Positions 21,701-32,415 of a DNA stretch of 64,000 bases are shown here, piece after piece. The stretch comes from Hyaloperonospora brassicae. Lineage: Eukaryota > Oomycota > Peronosporomycetes > Peronosporales > Peronosporaceae. How positions within the stretch are numbered: position 1 is the stretch's first letter; every line of letters begins with the position of its first letter. The position numbers and the translations under genes are program-made. Below the pieces are notes generated by a model. The model was not told the DNA's origin. It did no database searches and saw only the letters and a list, made by a program, of their open reading frames with translations. The stretch is taken from positions 434,001 to 498,000 of the forward strand of contig CANTFL010001312.1 in assembly GCA_947650285.1 (NCBI GenBank). Reading direction: 5' to 3'.

Positions 21701-22872
21701 ATGGACACTCTCATCATGCGTAGTAGTGAGAATGCAAATGGTGAATCCACAAGCCCTTGTAGTTGGAACAAAATTGTACGGCGCGTGCTAACGAGAGATT
21801 GTAGTCAGGTGTAGCTGTGCTCGGTTCCAGAACCTGGCGCACGGCAAGAAAACACTTGTGATGTTGGTCGTATCACGACAGTGACAACACCTATACTAGT
21901 GAAGTATGTGTTCGTGGCCCACGCACCGAGAGGCTGAAGCCGCGCTCTACACGCAATACATGGGGCAATGGTGATACCGACAGTAATGATGAATTTGATG
22001 ATGAAGATTCGTACCACCAATAGCGACTATGATGATAAAAACAACTGACATTATTCATTATGATATCGGTAGCGATAATTTTGTCGTACTGTGCTTGTAC
22101 GATCCGTGCTCAAGGAAGCCGTGGCGACGATCGTTACAGCCACTTCTCTTACTTGCAATGCTCTTTTCGTCGACGTAACTTTGCTGTGCGGTCTGATGAA
22201 CTGTTTTCCCAAGGCCATACACAGCGACGGGCTTCAAAAAGCGCAGAGAAGCTCAGTGAAATATGAGGTCGTCGCTCGATGAAACGGTATTGAGCTCCTT
22301 CGTGTTATTGGTAACTCTGAACACAAAGGAGGGCCAAAGCTTATGGTGTCAGTCCAATCTGAAATCGTTCGTCTCAGCGTCTTCACACGATAGGAAGTGG
22401 CCACGCGAAGGTCCATGACGACTGCTCAGCGAGTGCAGTGCGTGGTCCGTCCGGTGTTCGCGTGACCGGCCGTATTGCATACCCCAATATCGACGAACAA
22501 CCTTTTTGACAGCGGCTCTCATCTACAGCGTAGTTTAGCTGTGACAACTGGCATCGTACACTCACACGAGGCCGGACAGTCGTCATACACACATTTGTGT
22601 GCAAGTTGACACTAATTTACTTTCACTACAACAGAAACGTGCACTGACACACCCGATGCTTTGTTATTGGACGTGCGGGAGACGAAACTCAGCCTTACCC
22701 AGTCTCGAACTGGCAGGGCTGGACAGGCGGGCTTGCACACCTTTACGGTTTCCTGTACACGAGCTACGAGAGAAACGTGCTACCGAGACGTATCGGCGTC
22801 AGTAAGATGGCAGGCCGAGCAACACCAACAATAAGCGCAGTCAATGAAACAAACCGTTCCATTCACTTGTAG
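18717..22872. other. 4.1 kb of right arm without a recognised gene
   Basis: This is the mirror of 6730-10891 and is nearly identical to it. It holds the same set of short non-canonical open frames and no supported gene. Rare changes alter codons in these frames (for example at 19315 and 20996) without obvious constraint, as expected for non-coding sequence. Confidence 0.5.
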
Positions 22873-23682
22873 TTAACCTTCGCGAGCGCCAACGTGTTTG
22901 TTGCCAAGGTACGTCTTATAGTCACTGACGATCCTGTCGATATATAGAAAATCACCAAAAATATACGGACTAGGCGCTGCGAAGGCTGAAGATTCGGACA
23001 GCAACGGGCCTCCGTTCGAAAATGCGAGTAGAACCTGTTCAGGCGTGATAGCTTTCGCTTTCCATGCCTCGAATTGCAATTCTTCGACGTGTACCGCATA
23101 CGGCTGCACCTGCTTGGCCCGCGTGATCAGTATTGCCACCTCCAACTCACCCAAATGCCTTCGAAGAGCTTCCACCACCGTAGTGTAGGCGGACGGATGC
23201 AAGGATATGAAGCGATTAATCGTTACAATGCGCACGCAGGCATCATGTGACAGCAGTAGGTCCAAATCTTCGACCAGACGAGCATTCACGCCGCGGTTGA
23301 ATAACGACCGATAGCGTAGCATGGCTGTTGCCATTTGAAAGGTGTGGTGGGGGTCCTTAGCATACGTCTTGAGCAATAGAGTCAAATAGTCCTCGCTCGC
23401 CGCAGGGATATGATGCCTGAAGTAGAGGCTGCGCAGATCGACCATAAACGACTTGATCCATTCGACGAACCTGTTGACCCAGGATACGGGCCCATTCCAC
23501 CGTTCTTCGAGCCCCTCTACGTCAGGAAGAGGGACCCTCGCCACTTCCTTAGGAGCCTCGTCCACGAGCTTCTCAGCGCCAGATGCCGTGGCTTTCAGTC
23601 GTCTGGAAGCCGATACAGCATCCGCCGTGACGAGCAGTACACCACTCATCAAGAGCGCAATGACGAAGATAGAGGACCGCAT
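22873..23682 (-). CDS. Secreted RXLR/EER-class effector candidate, right-arm copy
   Basis: The gene has the same length (269 codons) and layout as the left-arm copy: signal peptide, RRLK at 27-30, EER at 59-61 and a helical C-terminal region. I count 11 base differences from the left copy, 6 amino-acid changing (T32A, P34S in one segment, then V115F, V134A, V155I, T159I, left to right copy) and 5 synonymous. Both frames remain open, so both copies may be functional. Here the frame is also open upstream to 23955 because a stop seen in the left copy is missing. The internal ATG at 23682 is still preferred, since it is shared by both copies and starts the signal peptide. No promoter element could be assigned with confidence. 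Confidence 0.85.
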   Translation of the reverse strand: MRSSIFVIALLMSGVLLVTADAVSASRRLKATASGAEKLVDEAPKEVARVPLPDVEGLEERWNGPVSWVNRFVEWIKSFMVDLRSLYFRHHIPAASEDYLTLLLKTYAKDPHHTFQMATAMLRYRSLFNRGVNARLVEDLDLLLSHDACVRIVTINRFISLHPSAYTTVVEALRRHLGELEVAILITRAKQVQPYAVHVEELQFEAWKAKAITPEQVLLAFSNGGPLLSESSAFAAPSPYIFGDFLYIDRIVSDYKTYLGNKHVGAREG

Positions 23683-23933
23683 GGCCGGATACCGTGAGAG
23701 TGTACGGCTCGACTCGAAGGGGTTTCGGACAGGATACACGCGGGGAACAAAGGCGCAAAACGAAAAGTGAGAATCATTGGGCGTCGGCGGTTCTGCCACG
23801 TAAATCAGGAGACATCCACTGCCGCAGCTGCAAGAGAGGCGGAGCATTATCTGATGACGTCGAGGGTGCAGGATGTCAGCGGGAAGATGTGCGACCGCCT
23901 TACTGGCTATGAGGGTTTGTATGCACGCAGGGC

Positions 23934-26594
23934 GGGACGCGCTAAACAGCGCCAACTGAAAGACTACCAGGCGCCAACTCTATCTCCAACTACACAAATA
24001 CATATAATCAGTTGTTTTTGGGTCGTACTTTGAGCTCGTCTTGACCGATGACAAAATGACAGCGGTACATAGCACCGCGTCTTGCGAATGATACAAACGT
24101 ATCATATGTTTTTCAAAGGCGGCAGTTGCACTGACGTAAGACAAGTTCGATCCAAGGTGCTGCACTGAAGTAAGACAGGTTCGAGCCAGGTACGTGCTGC
24201 ACTGACGTAAGGCAGGTTCGAGCCAGGTACGTGCAGCAAAGCTTCCTGTTTACCTTCATTTGATCCTATCGCGACTTATAAAGCTACTGGTTTCAGATTT
24301 CTAGATGGAGAATCGTCAGCAAGACAACGACTGCTCAATTACGTCCCCCCAGCAGTCCGAGGTTGATGGCAACATGCGACCTAAGGTGTCGAATATAAGT
24401 AGAAAGTCGATGCTATGTGTGTCCACTACTGGAGCGAAGGACAGTAGCTAATCTAGCAACAGGCGTCACAGGCAGGTGGTATTCGCATTCTTAACGTACT
24501 TGTCGAATGAATTTGAGCCCATGATGTTCAACAGGCCACTCAAGTCCTACCTTCAGTACCATTCATGATGATTTTCTGCCAGAGGTGTCGAGTGTAAATG
24601 ATTTTCTATGACGTGTACTGAACAAGTGTATAAAGCAGCAGCTATAATAGGCGATAAATCATTGTTTTAAGTGTCTGGAGGACAAGGCCAATCGTATTCA
24701 CAATCTGAATATGATCCGAGAAAAGGAACCGCTTCGAGTAGACATTGCTACAACCAGTTGTATCGTGGACTGACTCTACCTCTTCCGGTGGATCACCGAC
24801 ATATCACGGGGCAGGATACTATGGGCTGCCAGGAAGTATCGAATCAAGTGCGTCATCTTCAATGTCCAAGTGAATATCCCGCACCCGATCAAGAACATAC
24901 CCAATATCCTTCCGGCCACTGCAAGTACGATTAAGCTCACGGATATCGGCTACATTTGAAGGGAACCTCCATTTCTTCGAGACTAGCACTTATGCGATGG
25001 CTACTTGTAAGATAAGGTGGTGATGGTGGTGCTACTTTTGATGTTTCAAGGCAATTTCTGCACGCCCCACCACTTCTCGTCAACGCACTAAATCTATGCA
25101 TGTTCTTATGGCTTGCATCACGTTCTCCAACGCTGACAGCTAATACAGAAATACCAATAGTTCAACAATCAATGCTTTGACATCACACGAATTATTGTTC
25201 TGAATGTCTTTCAATCAAGCCTTTTTGCTATATCATCAGCATGCCAATTTCTGCACGGATCTACTTGTTCGTTGCACTTATCAATGATGAGGATGACACG
25301 TATGTCCTTGAGCTAACTTATCATGCATGTAATCATGCATTTACTATAGAAGAATTGAACAATCAATTATTGAGTGTTTACATGCACTAGATACGTTTGA
25401 GGTATGAAGACAAGGTATGAGCACGTAGCTGATCTCGGTATGAGTTTAACCTCATTTGAATCTTTATTGCAATAGCCTCGACACGCGTGATCCGGACCCC
25501 GCCAAATGTTGTTGTTGCAGATCACTGAGTGCGTTCCGCGGTGCCTTTGTCTGCCAAAGCTCGAGCTATCAGTATCCATATACGCTCGAGGCTCGACAAT
25601 TGACTTAACGGATAAGTGAATCTGTAATTAGAAATCACATGCGCCGAGAAACCGTTTGATATTAGTAGACAGATGCGGTTAAAGCAGTGGCTTGGTTACC
25701 TTGGCATCTCCTGGTTGTACGCATTTTCGCCAGTCCACTGCATGTCATTGACCTCAGGGCGCTTGTTCCCATAAATATTCAAAGAACAGGTACACCACTG
25801 TACCTTTGCAACCTAGCATATTTCACGACGTAGGCTCATCAGCAACTTGAGTGCGACGGCGTATCCACACTTGTTTCCCAGTCATCCTGCTAAACACGAT
25901 ACAGGTATGCCCAACATTAGTGTGTAGGTGCATATAGTCATCGTTTGTAGAGACGTGCGCGTCGGAAAAGAATCACAAGACTGTCATGGAGAGCCAAATA
26001 GTCTGCCACTATCCTTACGTTCTTGTCCTGTGATCGCCTTTGAGATCCTGGCGTTGTCCACTGACCCCTGTACATCAATGAAACCGGTGACGCAGTTGTG
26101 TGCAAAACCAATACGATTTAATCTTGTTCTGCCAGCAGGTGTGCTCATTCGCGGTAGAGCTCGTCAACTCTAACATATCGCCCTGAAGTTGCAGAAGAGT
26201 TAATTAGCTACATGTCAGAGCCAAACTTAGTGTGCCGTAAGCGGATCACGGTCCTACCGTGTCCCGATGATCTCGTTCCGCAGGTCCGCGAACATTCATA
26301 GGAATGCAGTTGCAAAGGAGGTAACACATAGAATGCAAGGGTCGGCTTTTGGGGGCCAGTTCGCCTCCTATTAAATAGGCGGGACCCGGGCAGGGTCGTA
26401 GTTTCCCATAAGTTTGATTCTGTTCTTTGATCTTCTCTTAGCGTAGAATTCGATGCTATGTACCGTTGTCTTTTTGTCATCTGTGAAGATGAACACAAAG
26501 TACGACCGAAAAACAACTGACCATATGTATTTGTGTGGTCGGAGATAGAATTGGCGCCAGGTAGTCTTTCAGTCGGCGCTGTTTAGCGCGTCCC
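23934..26594. mobile_element. Mutator-like DNA element, right-arm copy
   Basis: The 2661-bp counterpart of 2972-5668 has the same GGGACGCG termini, TIRs at 23934-24077 and 26451-26594, and flanks ACGCAGGGC (23925-23933) and AAGCAAATC (26595-26603). It shares the insertion site with the left copy, so insertion came before the inverted duplication. Internal changes include an extra 37-bp unit and loss of ~80 bp. No intact transposase is seen. Confidence 0.75.
24125..24233. repeat. 37-bp tandem repeat, three units
   Basis: Three consecutive ~37-bp units share CTGCACTGACGTAAG followed by CAGGTTCGAGCC. The left-arm equivalent (5326-5412) has about two. Each unit contains a TGACGTAA or TGAAGTAA core, which resembles a bZIP site but may be coincidental. 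Confidence 0.75.
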
Positions 26595-27735
26595 AAGCAA
26601 ATCGGTCTTGCCGTCACGGACAGCTTAATTCTCTCAGCGGATACTGCTCGCGCATCTCGTCATGCGACTTCTATGGCCAGTACGTTTGTGCCGTCTTGAC
26701 TTGGTACCAGAAGGGTTGACATACCAGCTACAAGCCACTATGACCGATGGAAAGCGTCTCGCGCTTCCCAATTAGCGCCTTTGGGCAACAAGAAACAACC
26801 GACGAAGAGATCCACCGAGCTGGACAACCGTCCCCTTCCCTTGAGCTGGACATCCCCTATAGCGGGGTCCAGGTTAAAGGGCGGAGGCCATCTATCCGCT
26901 GCGTGCGCTACGGGAGGCGGTGCAGCGTGCAAATCGAAAGGGAAGCAACAAGCGAGACAGCCCAGGGTGAGGGGCTCGGCAACATCAGTTGTCTTTCCAC
27001 CTAGTCCCTGCTATTCTACGTCAGCCTTCAAGTCGCCGGCCTGGTCGCATAGCATGATGCCCGGTCTTACGAAGCGAACATGCCTAGAACGTTATTTGAT
27101 CGGACCCGCCCGGGTGCGTCAGCGACCTATCGGAGTGGTGTCCGGCATCTTCCGCGACTTTAGCGCCCTGCCTACACCCCAGTCTGGATTCTTGATTCCA
27201 CGTGCCCTATGCGGAGTGTCCCCGTGACACTCACCGTCTCGAGCCAGCAGACAGAGTCTGCGTGGAGGAGAATGACGAAGTCGGGGAGAAGCACACCGAC
27301 ATCGTGTCGTCATAAGCACTCAACCGACGTTCAGGTCCTACTGCTAGTACAAGCAGCAATCCTTGCTGCGTGTGGCTCTAGCACAACTCGTTGGAAGGTG
27401 GATGGACTGTGCAGAAGGTAACGAACGTTATTCGTACTATCCCGTATCACGCTGGTAGCAGCAGAGCGACCATGACACTATCGCGTATGAGCAGAAACTG
27501 AGGCGGAGTACCATCCGGTTGTCGTGACACAGCTGAAGCTATATACACTGACACAATGCCAGCAAGTGCCTCGACTCCTCGCGTTCGCTGTTCGTGCAGA
27601 GGAAGTGTCAGCTCCAATCGGAACACGTTGGGACGTAAAGAAAAGTAAAAATATGTTTACTATGATTTCGGTTTTTGCGAAATCTCTGTTGATGTTGTCT
27701 TTACTCGATCAACCTACAAACGTCAACGTAGCTAC
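26595..27735. other. Outer part of right arm, no intact gene
   Basis: This is the mirror of 1837-2971. The coding-like frames at 26781-27227 differ from the left arm by indels, so no conserved protein is supported. The last ~185 bp are the 3' part of the LTR-like remnant described at 1282-2025. Confidence 0.45.
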
Positions 27736-28315
27736 TTAAACGAAGCGCTTGCTTTGAGACCGTTGCAATGCAGGCATACAGTCGCGACTTTATTGCGATA
27801 GCGATGAAAGCAATGGAACCCTCGTAAAAGTCTTTGCGGTGCGACGACCAGGATCGTCGCAGAAGCACGAGTTGGACCGGGTCGTGGCTTAATGGACTGA
27901 TCAGAAGACTAGTGCTCGGCCATAGCTTAGACAGAAAGGCCTCGCTGGCCATCGACGTCGTTCAATTGCGGGGCTCAGCTCGATGTCGCATGTCAACCGG
28001 GTTTTCAAAAAGTGCAGCCGGGTAGAACCGGCTCGAACCCGAGTCGACAATTCGCTGATCTGATCTGACCCGATTCTGCAAAAATTGCGAGCCGCAACCA
28101 GCTGGACCGGCTCGAAACGGTCTCTAGCCGGGTCAACTCGCTTACATGTCTAGTCAGTAGTCGTTGCCACAGATTCCGTCGACAGACGAGGCCGTCTACT
28201 TATTTTGTTGAGGAGGAAGTGCTACATCCTCCAGGAGATGGCTCCACGTGGAGTGAGCCAATCCAGTCAAGACCATCGACTTCCGCCAGGTGAGCGGCAC
28301 AGCATCTACTTCCAG
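27736..28315. other. Upstream region of the cysteine-rich gene, no gene seen
   Basis: This sequence is unique to the right side, where homology with the left flank is interrupted. Near 28000-28140 there are repeated short words (CCGGGT, GGCTCGAA, ACCGGCTCG) giving a degenerate, partly self-complementary patch. I see no open frame with support. Confidence 0.4.
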
Positions 28316-28325
28316 TCATTCTTCA
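28316..28325 (+). promoter_or_regulatory. Oomycete-type initiator (Inr)
   Basis: TCATTCTTCA fits the oomycete initiator core TCATTYYNCA exactly and is followed by ATC. It lies 40 bp upstream of the ATG of the cysteine-rich secreted protein, the short leader distance usual in these organisms. Transcription would start at the CA. This is a pattern match only. Confidence 0.55.
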
Positions 28326-28364
28326 ATCAACCACCACGCACCAAGCACACTCACGATTCCAGCA

Positions 28365-28769
28365 ATGAGGTCCGCTGTGCTGATCATTGCCCTGTTGGAC
28401 CTGAATGCACTCACCACTGACGCCTGGTTCAAATCGGTCGGCTTATACCCGGTTGGGGGAGCGGGACTGTACGAGCAGTGCGAGTGGCAGATCAATTCCG
28501 TTTTGTGCGATGTGGGTCTGTTCTGCCAGACCGAGCGGAGGGACTTTGGTCGATGCATGAAGATAAGCCCGGGACTTCATGACCACTGCGGTGGCCCGAC
28601 CGCGACAGGCACGTGGACAAGGCCCTGCAACGCCACGAACCTCGAGTGTGTGCCGATCACGAATGGAACGAAAGTGTGCCGGCACAAAAAAAGTCGCTGG
28701 AACACGAACAAGATCGTTCGCTACTTTATCCGCGAGGAGGGTAGCGAAGAGGCGTCGCCGCAAGATTAA
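28365..28769 (+). CDS. Small cysteine-rich secreted protein, apoplastic-effector-like
   Basis: The 134-residue protein has a signal peptide (MRSAVLIIALLDLNALTTDA) and eight cysteines at 39, 48, 54, 64, 75, 88, 95 and 105. That suggests four disulfides in a compact secreted domain, with a charged tail (about 107-134) free of cysteine. The spacing C-x8-C-x5-C-x9-C-x10-C-x12-C-x6-C-x9-C is not one I can name; it loosely resembles small disulfide-rich ligand or inhibitor folds. There is no RXLR. The frame is open upstream to 28290, but the ATG at 28365 opens the signal peptide and is placed well behind an initiator. Secretion is well supported and the function is unknown. It sits outside the inverted repeat, between it and a dead Copia element. 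Confidence 0.75.
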   Translation: MRSAVLIIALLDLNALTTDAWFKSVGLYPVGGAGLYEQCEWQINSVLCDVGLFCQTERRDFGRCMKISPGLHDHCGGPTATGTWTRPCNATNLECVPITNGTKVCRHKKSRWNTNKIVRYFIREEGSEEASPQD

Positions 28770-29689
28770 CGGCGTCAACAAGGGTTACGCCATTGGACTG
28801 CAATGCTGTGTTCCGACGACAGCAAGTGGTCAGAAGCGTGCACTACGGCGGTCAAGACCGTTCGGTCCATACCCGAGCTCGTCTTGTGGCTGTGCACGAA
28901 TAAGTAGAGGATATTTTCGTCGTAGGACTAGCTACAATGGCGTTTGCTGCACGAGGGGTACGTATGCATGATTTGGTACGAGCCCATGTGAGACTGCCAA
29001 AGTGTTCGAGAACCACGAGAGAGCGCATAAAACCATGTGCGGGAATAAACATCACGTACACTAAACCAAGCGCTCGTTCACTTCTTAATCCGTCAGTCGT
29101 TTTCCGGGGGAGATACTTCCCTTCCAATTCGTCTTTTCTGCGACGCTGACGAAACTTCGTCGAAGATGCGGGCACCCGGCTGAGAAGACGACGACATGGT
29201 CGTCTTAGCCGGGTGCGCACGGCGAACAGATTTGGTCAAGCTATTGTACTTTTTCACTTACTCGATCGTGCAAGCTTTCTATCCATGTTACTTGTATGTT
29301 CACTTGCTGTTGCTAATGCAAAGGTCGATGAGCTAGATATGTGTTCAATGGCGGGTTAAGAGAATATTGGTTTCTGCTACTGAAATGTTCTGATTGGGTC
29401 GTTATCTGTGATGAGAATTCCTTTCAAACAGCATTCGTTTATCCTAAAGATTCTCGTTTCGCGTGTAGCCATACCATCTTCCGTAGCCTTTTGTACGAGA
29501 TGAACACGGACCATCAATATGTAACCATACCCAGCCCACAGTTGTTACGCATTATAGGATCCAATTCATGCTGCTTTTTCCACATCGGTGTCGACGTTTC
29601 CGACAACGACCCAGAAAATGGCTGAACCCTGTCATTCTACAATGGCTCTTCATGGCACTGCAGACTCATCTTGTCGATCTCGATTTTGT
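28770..29689. other. Region between the cysteine-rich gene and Copia remnant
   Basis: No gene is supported. Short frames on both strands (for example minus 28852-29220) lack domain or start evidence. A strong hairpin lies at 29172-29216. The remainder (29220-29689) is AT-leaning and featureless. Confidence 0.45.
29172..29216. repeat. Strong hairpin (short inverted repeat)
   Basis: GCACCCGGCT at 29172-29181 pairs with AGCCGGGTGC at 29207-29216, and the inner AGACGAC (29185-29191) pairs with GTCGTCT (29199-29205). This leaves a 7-nt loop and small bulges. It could be an RNA hairpin, a foldback remnant of a mobile element, or a 3'-end structure; its role is unknown. Confidence 0.65.
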
Positions 29690-30289
29690 TGAGTTAAAGG
29701 CAAATACCGAAGTGATTTATTGATTGAGGTCCCTAGTTCTCATGCCAAATAAGTTGCATCAAAGCCCAACATCTACGACATATTTTCATCGGATACTAAA
29801 TATTGTCGACCCTTCTCATCACGACCTGGTACTTATGTAACAGCTGATAGCTGCACCGCATATACGCTTTCCATTCCCCCCCAGAAAGTGAGTCACACTG
29901 AATTATTAATGGTCGATAAGAATACATCCATAAAGGCATACATACGGTGTACCATGTCAACACTCCCACTCAGCGCTATTGTCATGTTCTCGCGATCTTG
30001 AATCCACTAGCTTCGCAAAGGAACTTAAGGCTCATGGTCCCCAAAGCCTTCGTCGGCATATATGTCACTTGATCTTCAGTCTTGGTGTACTTGACTGATA
30101 TCGTATCATTCACGACAATTTCTCAGATGAAGTGATGACGAATGTCGATATGCCTTGTATGTGCGATGTATCAGACGTTGCTCTCCAACGCAATCGCTCC
30201 TTGGCTGTCCCCCCAGACTTCGGTTGCTCCCACTTGCTCGTGTCCCAGGTCTTGTAGCTCATAGCGTATCCAGCAAACTTTCTGCGTAC

Positions 30290-31279
30290 ATAAGCTTAGT
30301 GCCATGTATTCTGTTTCAGCAGTGCTCAGTGACTGATCGTTCATATCTTAACTTGTATACGACTGGTGTACCTCCAATCATAAACATGATGCCTGAGACA
30401 GATCTCCGATTACCGATGCTGCTACCCCCAGTCAGCGTTCGTGAAGGCCTTCACCATTGTCTTGCCATCAGCATCGTCGTACATGATTCTGATGTCTTGC
30501 GTCGTCATAAGGTTTCGCAGCACTCAAATGGCTGCTTTCCAGTGCTTATTCCCAGAATTCTCCAAGCCTATTGTCAACTGCGTCACGATGTATGCCACAT
30601 CCGGGCGGGTGCACGTCATGATGTATAACAGACATTCGATCAGCAAACGATACGGTCTTGTGCCCATGTCCGACTGCTCAGTACTTGTGGTCGATGACTG
30701 CATCTTGGTAAGCTTGCGTTTTTCTTCACATGGGTTCACCACTGCCTTTACACCTCGCTGGCCAAACCTTTCCACCACGTCGTCGATACATCAGGTCAGA
30801 CTGATTGTCAGGATCCTAGCCCTTGAGTCATGTCCACCTCCATACCGAGTATACACTTTGTCGTCCCAAGTTCCTTCATCTTGAACGATCCTTTTAGCGC
30901 GTTCTTGACCGACGAGATCTCTTCACTGGTCTTGGCCGCGAAATTCATGTCATCCACATACAGGGAAACGTAAACTGGGTTGCCGCGATTGTGTTGCAAG
31001 TAAGCACATTGGTCGGTTCCGCAGCTCTGAAATCCGATAGGTCGTACATTTTCGGTTCTTCGTACAAAGTCCAAAGCCCGTTCACCTTGTGCGCCTTCAA
31101 TCCTCTTTTATTGCCCTGATCCACTTTGATAGATCATCACTTGAAATGGTCTCTTGGTACGTCTGTGGAGCGTTGGCAATGTCTTCAACGTTTGCTGCAT
31201 ATGCAAGCACTGCTTCGGCAAGCGAGCGGTCATCGTCAAACCGTAATTTATTCAGGAGATGGTGGGTAAAAATGATCAT
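30290..31279 (-). pseudogene. Copia reverse transcriptase and RNase H remnant
   Basis: The catalytic YVDDM lies at 30946-30960 (complement) within VYVSLYVDDMNFAAK. CLLYIMTCTRPDVAY follows at about 30600-30680, and SLSTAETEYMA of RNase H at 30300-30335. All are standard Copia landmarks in the right order. Several stops interrupt them. Confidence 0.8.
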
Positions 31280-31582
31280 CGTTTTTCATCATCGTCATCC
31301 GATTCTAGTCCGCTATCAAGCATAATCACTGCTTCTTGACTACGACGTGATCGAGCGGGTTGGGGTCGGTATACCATGTAGCTTTTCATTATTGGTTACT
31401 CTGTCAACCCATATCTGGTCGGCTCGTGGTCGTCCATTTCTTGCATCTTCATGCCTCCAACAGACTCGTCCGGACACTCTATCGACTCATCTTGAACCGG
31501 TCTCTCCAGGTGTTTGTGATAGATCGTGTCATCATCATCTTCGATAACCTGGATTATCGACTTGTTTATCGACGCTGGTGCG

Positions 31583-32386
31583 TCATATATCCCGCTGACT
31601 TCTCACTCGTCGAGCCTTACTGATCGTACTACTTGCAGTTTGTGTGCGTCCAAGTCGTATACTCTGTATCCTTTGGTATTTTTCGCGTACCGGAAAACAA
31701 GCGCTTGAACCCTTTTGGGTCCAACTTGGTACGCTTGGTTTTACCCAAGTGTTCATAACCCATTGATCCAAACAAAAGCAAGTGTTCCATGCATAGCTTC
31801 ACTCGAAATCCCATTTCGTCAGTTGTGGTACTGGGTGTACCTTGCCGGTCGACTGGTTCATCAAATACACTGCCGTGTTGATCTCTTCTGCCGACCAATA
31901 CACCGAGACGCCTTTATAGTACACCATCGATCTTTCCTTCTCCATGAGTGTCCGGTCGGCCCGTTCCACCACGACAATTTGCTGTGGGTCAAATAATACC
32001 TTTTTTCGTGTGTACGATTCTATTAGTCGTACAGTATCTGTCCATCGCCTTGTTAACGAATTCCGACCCGTTGTTCGAGCCGAGGACTTGATCTAAGCAT
32101 TCAGCTGTCTTTATTACAGTGTCTTGAACTCCTTGAATGTCATTAATACTTCTGTCTTTGCCATGAGAACATACGCCACCAGATATCGAGAGTGGTCGTC
32201 CACACAGGTGACCACGTACTTAGCATGACTTTTTGACTTTGTCTTCATTGGGCCCATCACGTCCGTGTGTACAAGCTCCAGTACACTTGGCATGCGTGTT
32301 CGGGATTGCGATGGGAGTCTCTCCACCGTCATCTTGCCTTTCATGCAACCACCGCACAAATTCTTGACCTTCTTTTTCTTGATCAT
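31583..32386 (-). pseudogene. Copia integrase remnant
   Basis: NLCGGCMKGK marks the pre-integrase zinc site. VHTDVMGPM and VDDHSRYLVAYVL belong to the integrase core with its first acidic residues. A second frame (31629-31898) has FGSMGYEHLGKTKRTKLDPKG, the usual C-terminal stretch. Stops and frameshifts separate the parts. Confidence 0.75.
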
Positions 32387-32415
32387 CGGTATCCCTGTCG
32401 CCGCTAGTTACGTAT

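Larger units (their letters stand above)
18716..27735 (-). repeat. Right arm of ~9 kb inverted repeat
   Basis: The 9020-bp arm is the reverse complement of 1837-10891. Matching landmarks lie in the same order: inner edge at 18716-18725, effector at 22873-23682, Mutator-like element at 23934-26594, outer GTAGCTAC at 27728-27735. The net length difference is 35 bp, mostly within the Mutator-like element. The many point differences argue against an assembly mirror artefact. Confidence 0.95.

Noticed and set aside
1837..27735. Inverted repeat as an assembly artefact
   Set aside because: The arms carry point differences, indels and a tandem-unit difference, which a duplicated-read artefact would not show; two haplotypes wrongly joined remain a lesser possibility.
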